Below are positions 14,349 to 22,721 of a stretch of DNA of 39,323 bases, piece after piece. A model generated the notes under the pieces. It did no database searches. It was not told the origin of the DNA and saw nothing but the letters and a program-made list of their open reading frames with translations. Each line of letters starts with the position of its first letter. The first letter of the stretch is position 1. Where the stretch lies: contig CAIXFY010000030.1 of assembly GCA_903918885.1 (NCBI GenBank), positions 1 through 39,323 on the forward strand, written 5' to 3'. The DNA is from an uncultured Verrucomicrobia subdivision 3 bacterium. GTDB taxonomy: Bacteria > Verrucomicrobiota > Verrucomicrobiia > Limisphaerales > UBA11358. A program made the translations under genes and the position numbers.

Positions 14349-17300
14349 TCATTTCACCGCCAACTGGCGCGCGACTTCCTCCAACCAATCATTGCCTGGC
14401 TGCGCGTAAGGCCGGAATGTCTCCAAGCTGCCTTCGCGTTCGTTGAACAACACGGCGCGGTGCAGGCCGAGCACGGAAGCGTCCGGCGCGTCAATCAGGC
14501 TCGCGGAATCGCCGGCGCTCATCTGGAACGCCACGCGCATTTCGATTTCGCCCAGCGCCTTCCGGCCGAGGAAACGGTTCAGGTTGCCGTAGGAATCGCA
14601 GGTGAGAATGACGTGGATGCCGCGCGCCGGCCCTTCGTTGATGAGCGCGAGCAGCGTCGCGGCGGGCGAACTTTCCGTCGCGCCGGACGAGGCAAAGCTG
14701 AATTCATCCTCCTGCCGCAGCTTCTTGAAATTCTGCAGGTCGTGGATCAGCACGAAAATTTCCGGCGCGGGCGCTTCGGATTCCTGCCGGCGCTTCAATT
14801 CCTCCGCCAGCGTCGCCATTACTTCGGCGAGATTCGCGTTGCCCGCCTGCACGACCGGCTGCGGCACCGTCGCGAGGACGCGCTGCCAGAAATCCGCCTG
14901 CGGATAACCGGCGGCCAGATTGTGCAGCGCAAAAAACTTCGCGCCGTCTTTCGCGTGCTGCGCCGCCAGCGCCACGAGCGCCACGGATAAAATGGTCGGC
15001 ATCCGTTCGTCGCTTTGGCCGACGACGAGCAGGTTCGCCGCGCTCTGTCGGCGGAAAATCGCTTCGGTCGGCCCCTTGATGGAATTCGGCGTCCCGAGCC
15101 AGATGCGGGCGGGCGCGGTCGTCGCCGGATTTTTCAACGCCGCGCGCAACGGCTGGTTTTCCCGGATGTCCGCCGGCGCATTGCCCTCGAACACAATCGG
15201 CCCGACATATTCGCGGCCCGACGCGTCGGCGCGCGCGCGGATTTGCGCGAGGTAATTTTCCCGCGTCTGATCCGCCAGCCAGACGGCCTGAAACGGACTG
15301 TTGCCCTCAATGGAACCGGCGGTGTCGTTGTAAATGCCTTCGCCCGGACGCGACAGCAATCGCGGCGCGGGATTGTCCTGATCCATGATGAGGTAGGCGT
15401 CGGCCTCGTTGCATTGGAGCGCGATGCGGATGACCATTTGCCCGATCGTCGCGCGCGCCAGCGTGTAAGCGCCGCCGAGCGTCTGCGAGCCGAGGATGAC
15501 ATGAATGCCAAACGCGCGGCCCTGACGAACAATGCGGTCGAGCAACACCGCCGCGTTCTGCGAGACGCGATCTTCCTCCGTGAAAAATTCCTGGAACTCG
15601 TCAATCATCAGCAGCGTGCGCGGCATCGGTTCCGTCCCGCCGCTTTGCTTGTAACCGGCCAGATTCTGCGCGCCGACCTTGCGGAACAGATCGCCGCGCC
15701 GGCGCAATTCTTCGTCCACGCGCTGCAGCACGCTCAAGCCGAACGCGCGGTCGCTCTCGATGGCCACGACGCGCGCGTGCGGCAGGCGATGATTCGCGTA
15801 GCACTTGAACTCGACGCCTTTCTTGAAGTCCACGAGATAAAATTCCACCTGCTCCGGACTGCACCGCAGCGCAAGATTGGTGATGATGATGTGGAACAAG
15901 GTGGATTTGCCGGAACCGGTCTTGCCCGCGAGCAGCGCGTGTTGGCGCGTGTCGCGGCCGAGCGCGAGGTATTGCAGTTTCGTCGCGCCGGAACGCCCGA
16001 TGGGCACGCGCAATTCCAAACTGGTCTCGTCCGTCCACACCTCCTCCGCCGGCGGCGCGACCTGCTCGAACGGCACTTCCACGCGGCTGGAATTTTTTCC
16101 GGCGTTGCCGATGCGATGGAGCAGTTGCGTGGTGAATTCCGCCTCCGGCATCGCGTCGAGTTTCACGCCGGTTCCCGCCGCGCGCCAGTCCGAGAATTCA
16201 AAACCCTTCTCCGTGCGAACGAGCGCGACGCTGTTCTTGCGCAATTCATCCGGCACGAAATCCGCCGGCACCGCGTTGCGCTGATCCCACTGGATGAGCG
16301 TGAACACGCCGCAGCGCGCGCCGTTGGCGGCAATGTTGCGCAGGCGTTTCGCCGCCGTGTCGGAGAAGTTCACCGGGAACGACGCGATGACCAGGAAATG
16401 ATATTTCTCCGCGATGCTGCCGGCTTGTGCGTTGTATTCCGTGATGGTGGCGTATTCGTTGCGGAGATACATCTGGATGATTTTCTCCATGTGCTCGTTC
16501 AATTCCGCGAGCTTCTCCTCGAACTGCGCCGCCTGCGTCCAGATGCGGCTGTTGATGGTGCTGGCCTCGTAATCCGCGAGGTGCATCAGCGCCGCGAAAT
16601 TCTGGCCGAGACCGACCGGATCAAAAATCGTGAACTCCACGCGCCCCGGCGGCGTGGTCGCGAGCAGCCGCAAAATCAAACTGTTGATGGCGCCAACCGC
16701 CTCGCCGCCGCCTTCCTTGCCGGTTTCAAACAGCAGCGAACCCTGCTGCGGATGCGTGAGCAGCAGCGGCAGCGAAAGCGCCTTGCCGCACGGCAGGGCA
16801 AGCCGTTTGTCCTTGGGCAGCGCGCCTATGAATTGCTCCAGCGACACTTCCAGTTGCGCAAATTTCGCCGCGTTTAAGAATGCTTTTGGAGCCTGCCAGT
16901 TTTCCCAATCTTTCGCGCTCCACGTTGGAAAATTTTTTCCCGCTTTAGAATTTGCAGACTGCAGGGCTTCGCACAGCGGGAGCGCCTGATTTTTCCAATC
17001 CGCTTCCAGTTCTTGCCAACCGTTTTTCCAATCCGCTTCCAGCTTCGCCGTCTTCAGTTTGTGCGCTTCAATGATCTGTCGCGTTTGGATTTCGGCTTCC
17101 TGATGAAGCTGCCTCATTATTTCTTCATGCTTGCGTTGTTTTCGCTGGAGTTCCGCCTGCTGAAACCACTCGTTTCTTTGGTGTAGGCGTGTCGCACGTT
17201 CGACAACGACCGTGGGTCGGCTATTGCGCGACTGGGCAAGCTCCTTCGTCAGCCGCTTCCATTCCAGATTGATGGCGTGTTTGGCTTCTTGAAATTCGTT

Positions 17301-18221
17301 TTCAATCCGCGCCAGCTCGCTTTGATAATGCGTGTCGGCTTGCGCGGAGCTGATGGTTAGGAAATGCCGTGCCCGGACAAAATCGCCCGCAATAATCTTT
17401 GCGAGCGCCGCCGTCGCCCGAAGTCCCATCACAAAAATCACCACGACCATCGCCAATGCCACCAAGGCGATGAGCGCGTGCTGATGCGTGATTGTCTGGT
17501 TGCCGAAATAGTGCGACACCAAATCAGCCGCCACCACCCCCAACGATAGCACCGTTGCCAGCCATAGCGGCACGAAGCGGAAAATTTTCGGCAGCAGAAA
17601 TTTTCTAAAGCCATCCAGATCCGCATGGAGCTTCGCGGCGAGGCGCTGAAATTCATCCAGCGACTCATTGCCATCTCCGACGGGCATCCCTTTCGCTTCG
17701 GGATGAGTTGAGTTGAGTTGTCGGCGGAATTGGCCATAGCCTCCGAAAGCGCGGCGCACGGAAAGCTCAAGCTCCTGAAAGGTTCCAGCGGTTTGCGCCT
17801 GTCGCTGCTGAAAATTCTCCAGCGCTGTCGCGGCCTGTGCCAGCTCGGCGTCGCGCCGTTGTTCGGCGGCGAGTAAGCTTTGTTGCGCCTGACTTTGACA
17901 CTCTTTTTCCTGCGTGCCGATATCTGCAGACATCTGGCCGCGATAGGCGTCATGGGCGCGGGTAATCCGGGCTTTGCGGCCAGCGATGCGGTGATCTAAT
18001 TGCTCCTTTGCCTCGGCGAAAGCATCCACTTCGGCGGCCTGCCGTTCCGAGGCACTGGTAATCTGCTCATGACTTTGGGCTTCAAACCGGTTGCTCTCCG
18101 CCGCCGTCTGCTCGTGATAGGTGCGGTTCAAGTTTTCCTCGCGCGCGGAAAAATCCCGCACCACGTTCTTCAATGTGTCCAGTTGCACCAGCAACTCTTG
18201 GCTTCCGGGGGGATTATTCAC
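14349..18221 (-). CDS. FtsK/SpoIIIE-family ATPase, EssC/EccC-like, three tandem domains
   Basis: This 1290-residue protein has an N-terminal coiled-coil region (to about 190), two membrane helices (FVPLWLATVLSLGVVAADLV at about 213-235; about 249-272) and another long helical region. Three FtsK-type ATPase domains follow. The middle one is canonical: Walker A LLAGKTGSGKST (about 763-774) and Walker B TLLMIDEFQEFF (about 868). The first (about 490-660) has FETGKEGGGEA in place of a P-loop, and the third (about 1060-1280) has VVGQSDERM and IHDLQNF, so both look degenerate. Three tandem domains after membrane helices is the plan of type VII secretion motors. The GTG at 18221 overlaps the stop of the 70-aa gene (GTGAATAA); an ATG at 18278 would add 19 unlike residues. 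It is the last gene of the WXG100 operon. Confidence 0.85.
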   Translation of the reverse strand: MNNPPGSQELLVQLDTLKNVVRDFSAREENLNRTYHEQTAAESNRFEAQSHEQITSASERQAAEVDAFAEAKEQLDHRIAGRKARITRAHDAYRGQMSADIGTQEKECQSQAQQSLLAAEQRRDAELAQAATALENFQQRQAQTAGTFQELELSVRRAFGGYGQFRRQLNSTHPEAKGMPVGDGNESLDEFQRLAAKLHADLDGFRKFLLPKIFRFVPLWLATVLSLGVVAADLVSHYFGNQTITHQHALIALVALAMVVVIFVMGLRATAALAKIIAGDFVRARHFLTISSAQADTHYQSELARIENEFQEAKHAINLEWKRLTKELAQSRNSRPTVVVERATRLHQRNEWFQQAELQRKQRKHEEIMRQLHQEAEIQTRQIIEAHKLKTAKLEADWKNGWQELEADWKNQALPLCEALQSANSKAGKNFPTWSAKDWENWQAPKAFLNAAKFAQLEVSLEQFIGALPKDKRLALPCGKALSLPLLLTHPQQGSLLFETGKEGGGEAVGAINSLILRLLATTPPGRVEFTIFDPVGLGQNFAALMHLADYEASTINSRIWTQAAQFEEKLAELNEHMEKIIQMYLRNEYATITEYNAQAGSIAEKYHFLVIASFPVNFSDTAAKRLRNIAANGARCGVFTLIQWDQRNAVPADFVPDELRKNSVALVRTEKGFEFSDWRAAGTGVKLDAMPEAEFTTQLLHRIGNAGKNSSRVEVPFEQVAPPAEEVWTDETSLELRVPIGRSGATKLQYLALGRDTRQHALLAGKTGSGKSTLFHIIITNLALRCSPEQVEFYLVDFKKGVEFKCYANHRLPHARVVAIESDRAFGLSVLQRVDEELRRRGDLFRKVGAQNLAGYKQSGGTEPMPRTLLMIDEFQEFFTEEDRVSQNAAVLLDRIVRQGRAFGIHVILGSQTLGGAYTLARATIGQMVIRIALQCNEADAYLIMDQDNPAPRLLSRPGEGIYNDTAGSIEGNSPFQAVWLADQTRENYLAQIRARADASGREYVGPIVFEGNAPADIRENQPLRAALKNPATTAPARIWLGTPNSIKGPTEAIFRRQSAANLLVVGQSDERMPTILSVALVALAAQHAKDGAKFFALHNLAAGYPQADFWQRVLATVPQPVVQAGNANLAEVMATLAEELKRRQESEAPAPEIFVLIHDLQNFKKLRQEDEFSFASSGATESSPAATLLALINEGPARGIHVILTCDSYGNLNRFLGRKALGEIEMRVAFQMSAGDSASLIDAPDASVLGLHRAVLFNEREGSLETFRPYAQPGNDWLEEVARQLAVK

Positions 18222-18426
18222 AGTCGTGCCTGATTCGTTTGAAAAGTTCGTCGAGCTGTTCGATCGCCGCTGTCGCACCGTTCACCTGCGGAAACAAATC
18301 CCGCATGAATTGCCGCTCAAATTCCGCGCCCTTTGCATCGCGCCAATGCTCCTTGGTGTCCGCCCAGCGGAGCGTAAGCTCCTTGGTCAATCCGGTCAGC
18401 CGGCTTTTGTTTCCGTTTAGATTCAT
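18214..18426 (-). CDS. 70-residue Trp-motif helical protein of the WXG100-FtsK operon
   Basis: This gene starts at ATG 18426, overlapping the previous stop as ATGA, and ends in TAA overlapping the ATPase GTG start, so it is coupled on both sides. The 70 residues are mostly helical: ELTLRWADTKEHWRDAKGAE (about 16-35) followed by FERQFMRDLF and a C-terminal helix ending DCE. The HWRDAKGAEFERQF stretch resembles the turn of WXG100-like proteins (W, small/acidic, then aromatic spacing). I infer a partner or second substrate of the ATPase. The longer frame in the same phase, reaching 18825, overlaps the coiled-coil gene and is not coding upstream of 18426. Confidence 0.65.
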   Translation of the reverse strand: MNLNGNKSRLTGLTKELTLRWADTKEHWRDAKGAEFERQFMRDLFPQVNGATAAIEQLDELFKRIRHDCE

Positions 18427-18953
18427 GATGACGTTTTGGTTTCGGTTGCCGGCGGATCCGGTTGCGCGGCGGATGCTGTGGGCACGATTTCTTTGTAAGC
18501 TTCCAGCGTCTTGATGACCTGCGTCAGGTAAGACACGGCTGCGGTCAAATCGGTAGCGACGAATCCCTTTAATTGGTCGACCATTTTTAACAACGGATTG
18601 CCCTGAGTTTCCAGTTCGCGCGCCCATTTTTTCAACGCGGCCATCTTCTGCTCGGCCTCCTGCACCGCGCGTTGCGCTTTTTGCACCGCCATCTGTTGCA
18701 GCATGGTCGAGTCTTGAAACGTGGAAAGCCGGGCGTTGAATAATTCTGCCTGCGCCTCTTCCAATTTCCGCCTGCGCTGGCGGAGGTGGCTCTCCCAAAG
18801 CTGACGTTGCTCGTTTTGCAGCCAAAATTTCATCCGCACCACATCGCTGCTGATCTCATCGAGCACCGGTTGTATCTGGCTCAAATACACGATCAAATCC
18901 GAACGGAAGGCTTCGAGCGCCTCGACCGAAGTGATTTGAGCTTGTCCGGCCAT
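18423..18953 (-). CDS. Coiled-coil protein of the WXG100-FtsK operon
   Basis: The 176-residue protein is almost entirely alpha-helical, with a strong coiled coil in the middle (ESHLRQRRRKLEEAQAELF, about 54-72, and QKAQRAVQEAEQKMAALKKW, about 91-110). A low-complexity Pro/Ala/Thr tail follows. There is no signal peptide or membrane segment. It starts five bases after the WXG100 stop and overlaps the next gene by ATGA. The family is not recognised. Given the neighbours it may be a secreted helical substrate (LXG-like), a chaperone or a structural part of the apparatus; sequence alone does not decide. Confidence 0.7.
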   Translation of the reverse strand: MAGQAQITSVEALEAFRSDLIVYLSQIQPVLDEISSDVVRMKFWLQNEQRQLWESHLRQRRRKLEEAQAELFNARLSTFQDSTMLQQMAVQKAQRAVQEAEQKMAALKKWARELETQGNPLLKMVDQLKGFVATDLTAAVSYLTQVIKTLEAYKEIVPTASAAQPDPPATETKTSS

Positions 18954-18958
18954 GGCGT

Positions 18959-19231
18959 TCAGCGTTGGTTCAAATACTCTTCAATCCGCTGGGCCTTGCG
19001 CAGCAGATACGGCGTGTGCGCCTTGGACATCTCGGTGAATTTCTTCAACGCCTTGAGCGTCTGCCGGAATTCCTCGGAAAATTTTTCATGCTCCTGATCC
19101 GACCAACTGTCGCCCAGCGCCGCAAACCGTGCGTGCAACATCGTCATCCGGTTTTCAACGTCGGTGCTGAAGCGCTGCAGTTCCTCGGCGAACCGGCGCA
19201 CTTTCTCGGGATCCATGATTGCCTGGGCCAT
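18959..19231 (-). CDS. WXG100-family (ESAT-6-like) protein
   Basis: The 90-residue protein has the size and helix-turn-helix pattern of WXG100 proteins, the small substrates of type VII (ESX) secretion. The central turn reads LGDSWSDQEHEKF (W at about 43), a W-x-D version of WxG. It is flanked by helices KVRRFAEELQRFSTDVENRM and EFRQTLKALKKFTEMSKAH. There is no cleavable signal, as expected. No YxxxD/E export tail is obvious; the end is QRIEEYLNQR, where Y is followed by L-N-Q. ATG 19231 begins MAQAIMDPEK; the Met at 19216 is an alternative. It is the first gene of a four-gene operon ending in the FtsK/EssC-like ATPase. The 99 bases to manC hold no recognised promoter. Confidence 0.8.
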   Translation of the reverse strand: MAQAIMDPEKVRRFAEELQRFSTDVENRMTMLHARFAALGDSWSDQEHEKFSEEFRQTLKALKKFTEMSKAHTPYLLRKAQRIEEYLNQR

Positions 19232-19330
19232 AAATATTCTTGGTGTTGAATGTCGCTACAGAGTGGCACATTCGTTCGCTCGCCGCCACTGGCAGAAGCA
19301 ATCTTTTATGTCGCAACAGTCGGGCGCGAT

Positions 19331-20461
19331 TCAAACCAACTTCTTCAACCGCGGATCCGCCGCGAGCAGTTTGACCAACTCCTTGATTTTCTGCGCTTGC
19401 GACTTGTGCGCGAGCAAAACCGCGTCGTCCGTCTGCACCAAAATGGAATCGCGCAAACCGACCACGCAGATGGGCGTGCGGTTTTTCGTGCGCGCGTCGT
19501 AAATGATATTCCGCGCAGCGTCCACATGGATAAAGTCGGCCACGGCGGCGTTACCTTCCGCATCCTGCTTGATGTGTCGAGCGAGCGCCGGCCACGCGCC
19601 GAGGTCGTCCCACTCGAACGCGCCATCGGCCACAATGACGTTCTGCGCCTTCTCCATCAGCGCGTAATCAATCGAGATTTTTTTGACGTCCGGATATTCC
19701 TTCGCCAAAACTTTCGCGAGTTTGGCGGGATTGGCCGCGACCTTGAACCACCGCTGGCACGCGGCGAACATCTCCGGCTGATGCTTCTCCAGCCCGTTCG
19801 TGACCGTGATGAAACTCCAGACGAACATGCCCGCGTTCCAGCGATACTGGCCGCTGTTGACGTATCCCAACGCGGTCTCAAAATTCGGTTTCTCCACGAA
19901 CCGTTCGGCTTTGTAGAAAATCGTCTTGGTCTTCTTACCGCCGGCGGGCGTCGGCAGTTCCGCGCCGGTGTGGACGTAGCCGTAGCCGGTGGCGGGTTCG
20001 CTGGGCTTGATGCCGATGGTGACAATCGCCTGTCCCTGCGCGGCGACGTCGAAGGCGTCGCTCAAAACCTGCTGGAATTTTTTCGCATCGGGAATGACGT
20101 GATCCGCTGGCAACACCGCCATCACACCGGTCGTCGAGCGCGCGCCGACTAGTGCCGCGCCCAGCGTCACCGCCGCGCAGGTGTCGCGGCCGATGGGTTC
20201 GGCGACGACGTTGTCCTTGGGCAACTTCGGTAACTGCTTCCGCACTTCCGGTGCCTGCACTTCGTTGGTGATGATGAAAATATTTTTCGCCGGCACGAGC
20301 GGCAGCACGCGCTCGACGGCTTCCTGCAAAAACGATTTTTTGCCGAGAATGGCCAGCAATTGTTTGGGCGTCTTCTCGCGGCTCAACGGCCAGAACCGCT
20401 CGCCGCGTCCGCCGGCCATGATGATGACGAAACGATCTTTGTTGTCGGTCTTCGTTTTCAT
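19331..20461 (-). CDS. manC: Mannose-1-phosphate guanylyltransferase
   Basis: The enzyme makes GDP-mannose from mannose 1-phosphate and GTP, for polysaccharide and glycan synthesis. The 376-residue protein has VIIMAGGRGERFWPLSREKT (about 13-32), KQLLAILG, VLPADHVI (about 116), GYGYVHTG (about 160), RFVEKPNFETA (about 187) and WNAGMFVW (about 209). It is the single-domain form without a fused isomerase cupin. I chose ATG 20461 over the GTG at 20476. It lies upstream of the WXG100 operon on the same strand but 99 bases away and functionally unrelated. GDP-mannose could feed the export cluster at 33716-38346. Confidence 0.9.
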   Translation of the reverse strand: MKTKTDNKDRFVIIMAGGRGERFWPLSREKTPKQLLAILGKKSFLQEAVERVLPLVPAKNIFIITNEVQAPEVRKQLPKLPKDNVVAEPIGRDTCAAVTLGAALVGARSTTGVMAVLPADHVIPDAKKFQQVLSDAFDVAAQGQAIVTIGIKPSEPATGYGYVHTGAELPTPAGGKKTKTIFYKAERFVEKPNFETALGYVNSGQYRWNAGMFVWSFITVTNGLEKHQPEMFAACQRWFKVAANPAKLAKVLAKEYPDVKKISIDYALMEKAQNVIVADGAFEWDDLGAWPALARHIKQDAEGNAAVADFIHVDAARNIIYDARTKNRTPICVVGLRDSILVQTDDAVLLAHKSQAQKIKELVKLLAADPRLKKLV

Positions 20462-20470
20462 AATTTTTCT

Positions 20471-20616
20471 AGCCACAGATTTTCACAGATGAAACACAGA
20501 TAAAGCATCCGCAGATTTCGCAGAACTACGCAGATTACAGCCAACAAATCTGCATCTGCGAAAATCCGCGCCATTTGCGGACGAAATTTGTTTTCATCTG
20601 AGTTTCATCTGTGGCT
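20471..20616. repeat. Large imperfect inverted repeat (cacagatgaaa type)
   Basis: Left arm agccacagattttcacag (from 20471) and right arm ending ttcatctgtggct (20616) are inverted copies. Inner arms ccgcagatttcgcaga (about 20509) and tctgcgaaaatccgc (about 20553) pair as well. The sequence fills the manC-trpA gap. I recognise this type of dispersed repeat from verrucomicrobial genomes. Confidence 0.75.
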
Positions 20617-21416
20617 TAAATTGTTTTCACCGCGTCGGCCAGCGACTTCACAAATGCGCCGACTTTGGCGACGAGTTTCGGCGATTTTCCATTGGCGGCA
20701 ATCTGGTTCACGATGGCACTGCCAACCACGCAGGCGTCACCTTCCTTCGCCACCGCCTTGGCTTGGTCGGGATTGGAAATGCCGAAGCCGATGGCGATGG
20801 GCAAATCCGTGCGCGCGCGAATTTTTGCAACTTGCGAGGCGAGATTCGTCGCCACGCTGGTTTGCATTCCCGTGACACCTTCGCGGGAAATGTAATAGAT
20901 AAAACCCGCGCCGCGCTTGACGATGATCGCCATGCGATCTTCTGGCGTCGTGGGTGCGACGAGATAAATGTGGCAGAGACCAGCCTTCTTCATCAACGCC
21001 TCGTAGTTGTCCGATTCTTCCGGCGGCAAATCAAGGACGAGCAAACCATCCACGCCCGCTGCGGCGCAGTCGGCGATGAATTTCTCCAAACCGACTTTGT
21101 GGATGAGATTAAAATAAATGTAGAGCACCAAGGGAATCTGCGAGTGCTTGCGGATAGCTACCACCGTTTCCAGAAGTTTTGGCGGCGTGGTTCCGGATTC
21201 CAAACCGCGCTGCGCAGCGAGCTGATTCACGAGGCCGTCGGCGAGCGGATCGCTGAACGGCACGCCGAGTTCCAGCACGGCTACACCCGCTTGATCGAAC
21301 GCCAGCGCGAGATCATGCGTGGCTTGCAGATGCGGATCGCCCGCGCCGATGTAAACGACCAGACCTTTTTTGCCGGCGGCTTTCAACTGCGCGAACTTCT
21401 CAACGATGCGGTTCAT
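20616..21416 (-). CDS. trpA: Tryptophan synthase alpha chain
   Basis: TrpA cleaves indole-3-glycerol phosphate to indole and glyceraldehyde 3-phosphate as part of the TrpA-TrpB complex. The protein has 266 residues, the normal length. VLELGVPFSDPLADG (about 47-61) holds the catalytic Glu and Asp. Also seen are YIYFNLIHKVGLEKF (about 99), GLLVLDLPPEES (about 124), YYISREGVTGMQ (about 172) and IGFGISNPDQA (about 208), the phosphate-binding part. One oddity is that the usual ADGPxIQ reads ADGLVNQ here. No trpB is nearby. Flanked on both sides by dispersed inverted repeats, and divergent from aroC. Confidence 0.93.
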   Translation of the reverse strand: MNRIVEKFAQLKAAGKKGLVVYIGAGDPHLQATHDLALAFDQAGVAVLELGVPFSDPLADGLVNQLAAQRGLESGTTPPKLLETVVAIRKHSQIPLVLYIYFNLIHKVGLEKFIADCAAAGVDGLLVLDLPPEESDNYEALMKKAGLCHIYLVAPTTPEDRMAIIVKRGAGFIYYISREGVTGMQTSVATNLASQVAKIRARTDLPIAIGFGISNPDQAKAVAKEGDACVVGSAIVNQIAANGKSPKLVAKVGAFVKSLADAVKTI

Positions 21417-21427
21417 GCGCGGCAGTT

Positions 21428-21450
21428 TCAGGTTTAAGGTTTAAGGTTTC
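21428..21450. repeat. Heptanucleotide tandem repeat (GGTTTAA)n
   Basis: About three copies of a 7-base unit (ggtttaaggtttaaggttt) lie just upstream of the trpA start. Confidence 0.7.
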
Positions 21451-21468
21451 AAGCGGGATTTAACTGAT

Positions 21469-21541
21469 GTCTCACGCAAAGACGCCAAGTCGCAACGTTT
21501 ATTTTTGCAGTCCTTCGCGCCTTTGCACCTTTGCGTGAGAC
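21469..21541. repeat. Inverted repeat (ctcacgcaaagacgc type)
   Basis: Left arm gtctcacgcaaagacgcc (from 21469) and right arm ctttgcacctttgcgtgaga (21521-21540, plus c) are imperfect inverted copies separated by about 30 bases. A second dispersed repeat family, between trpA and aroC. Confidence 0.75.
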
Positions 21542-21588
21542 ACAGAAGTGCATTTGACCACTTCACGATTTTTCCGCACACTCACGGT

Positions 21589-22671
21589 ATGGCAAGCAGC
21601 TTCGGACAATTGTTCCGCATCACGACGTGGGGCGAATCGCACGGCGGTGGCGTGGGCGTCGTCGTGGACGGCTGTCCGCCGCGCCTGAAATTGAGCGCGG
21701 CCGACATCCAGCCCGACCTCGACCGTCGTCGGCCCGGCCAATCCAAAATCGTCACGCCACGCAAGGAATCGGACACGATTCAAATTCTCTCCGGCATTTC
21801 CGAAAAAGGTCTCACGCTCGGCACGCCCATTTCGCTCTGGGTCAAAAACGAAGACCAGCGCTCTGACGCTTATAACGAAATGAAGGACAAATTTCGTCCT
21901 TCGCACGCGGACTTCACTTACTTCGCGAAATACGGCGTCCGCGCCTGGCAGGGTGGTGGGCGTGCGAGCGCCCGCGAGACGGTTGGTCGCGTTGCTGCCG
22001 GCGCGATTGCGAAAAAGATTTTGCGCGAAAAATTTGGCGTAGAAATTCTCGCCTACGTCAAGCAGGTGCAAAAAATCATCGGCGACGTGAATCCGGAAAC
22101 GGTGAAGCTAAAAGACGTCGAAGCCAACATCGTCCGCTGTCCCGACGCGAAAGCGGCGGAGAAGATGATTCGACTCATCGAGAAAATGCGCGGCGAAGGC
22201 AACACCGTCGGCGGCATCGTCGAAGGCATTGCGCGTGGCGTTCCGGCGGGCTGGGGCGAACCGGTGTTCGACAAACTCGAAGCGGAACTCGCCAAGGCCA
22301 TGTTGAGTTTGCCCGCGTGCAAAGGTTTTGAAAGCGGCGACGGTTTCGGCGGCATTCTGCTGACTGGTTTGGAACACAACGACGCGTTTCGCGCGAAGAA
22401 CAAAAAAGTTTTCACGACGACGAATCGTTCCGGCGGCATCCAAGGCGGCATTTCGAATGGCGAAACAATTTTCTTCCGCACCGCGTTCAAGCCCGTTGCG
22501 ACCGTCATGCACGAGCAAGACACGATTTCGGAAAAACTGGAAAACACCACGCTCAAAGGCCGTGGTCGGCACGATCCGTGCGTGTTGCCGCGCGCCGTGC
22601 CGATGGTTGAGGCGATGACCGCGCTCGTTCTGGTGGATCACGCTTTGCGGCAACGCGCGCAGTGCGGATAA
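21589..22671 (+). CDS. aroC: Chorismate synthase
   Basis: AroC converts 5-enolpyruvylshikimate 3-phosphate to chorismate, using reduced FMN. The 360-residue protein has the start signature [20 protein letters not shown] (about 4-23), RRRPGQSK (about 49), [20 protein letters not shown] (about 125-144) and [12 protein letters not shown] (about 283-294), followed by [18 protein letters not shown]. All conserved His and Arg motifs are present. ATG 21589 gives MASSFGQLF, as in other AroC proteins; the frame is open upstream but reads through repeat DNA. Divergent from trpA, which also serves aromatic amino acid synthesis. Confidence 0.95.
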   Translation: MASSFGQLFRITTWGESHGGGVGVVVDGCPPRLKLSAADIQPDLDRRRPGQSKIVTPRKESDTIQILSGISEKGLTLGTPISLWVKNEDQRSDAYNEMKDKFRPSHADFTYFAKYGVRAWQGGGRASARETVGRVAAGAIAKKILREKFGVEILAYVKQVQKIIGDVNPETVKLKDVEANIVRCPDAKAAEKMIRLIEKMRGEGNTVGGIVEGIARGVPAGWGEPVFDKLEAELAKAMLSLPACKGFESGDGFGGILLTGLEHNDAFRAKNKKVFTTTNRSGGIQGGISNGETIFFRTAFKPVATVMHEQDTISEKLENTTLKGRGRHDPCVLPRAVPMVEAMTALVLVDHALRQRAQCG

Positions 22672-22721
22672 TTTTTTGAAACCAACCGGGACATTTCTGG
22701 CTCTTATGGCTCTTAATTTAT

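Noticed and set aside
15015-16877. 620-codon plus-strand frame opposite the FtsK-like gene
   Set aside because: Arg-rich shadow of the ATPase gene, no family features.
18427-18825. N-terminal extension of the 70-aa protein frame
   Set aside because: It overlaps the coiled-coil gene in another phase and reads as low-complexity Arg/Gly; ATG 18426 with ATGA coupling is the likely start.
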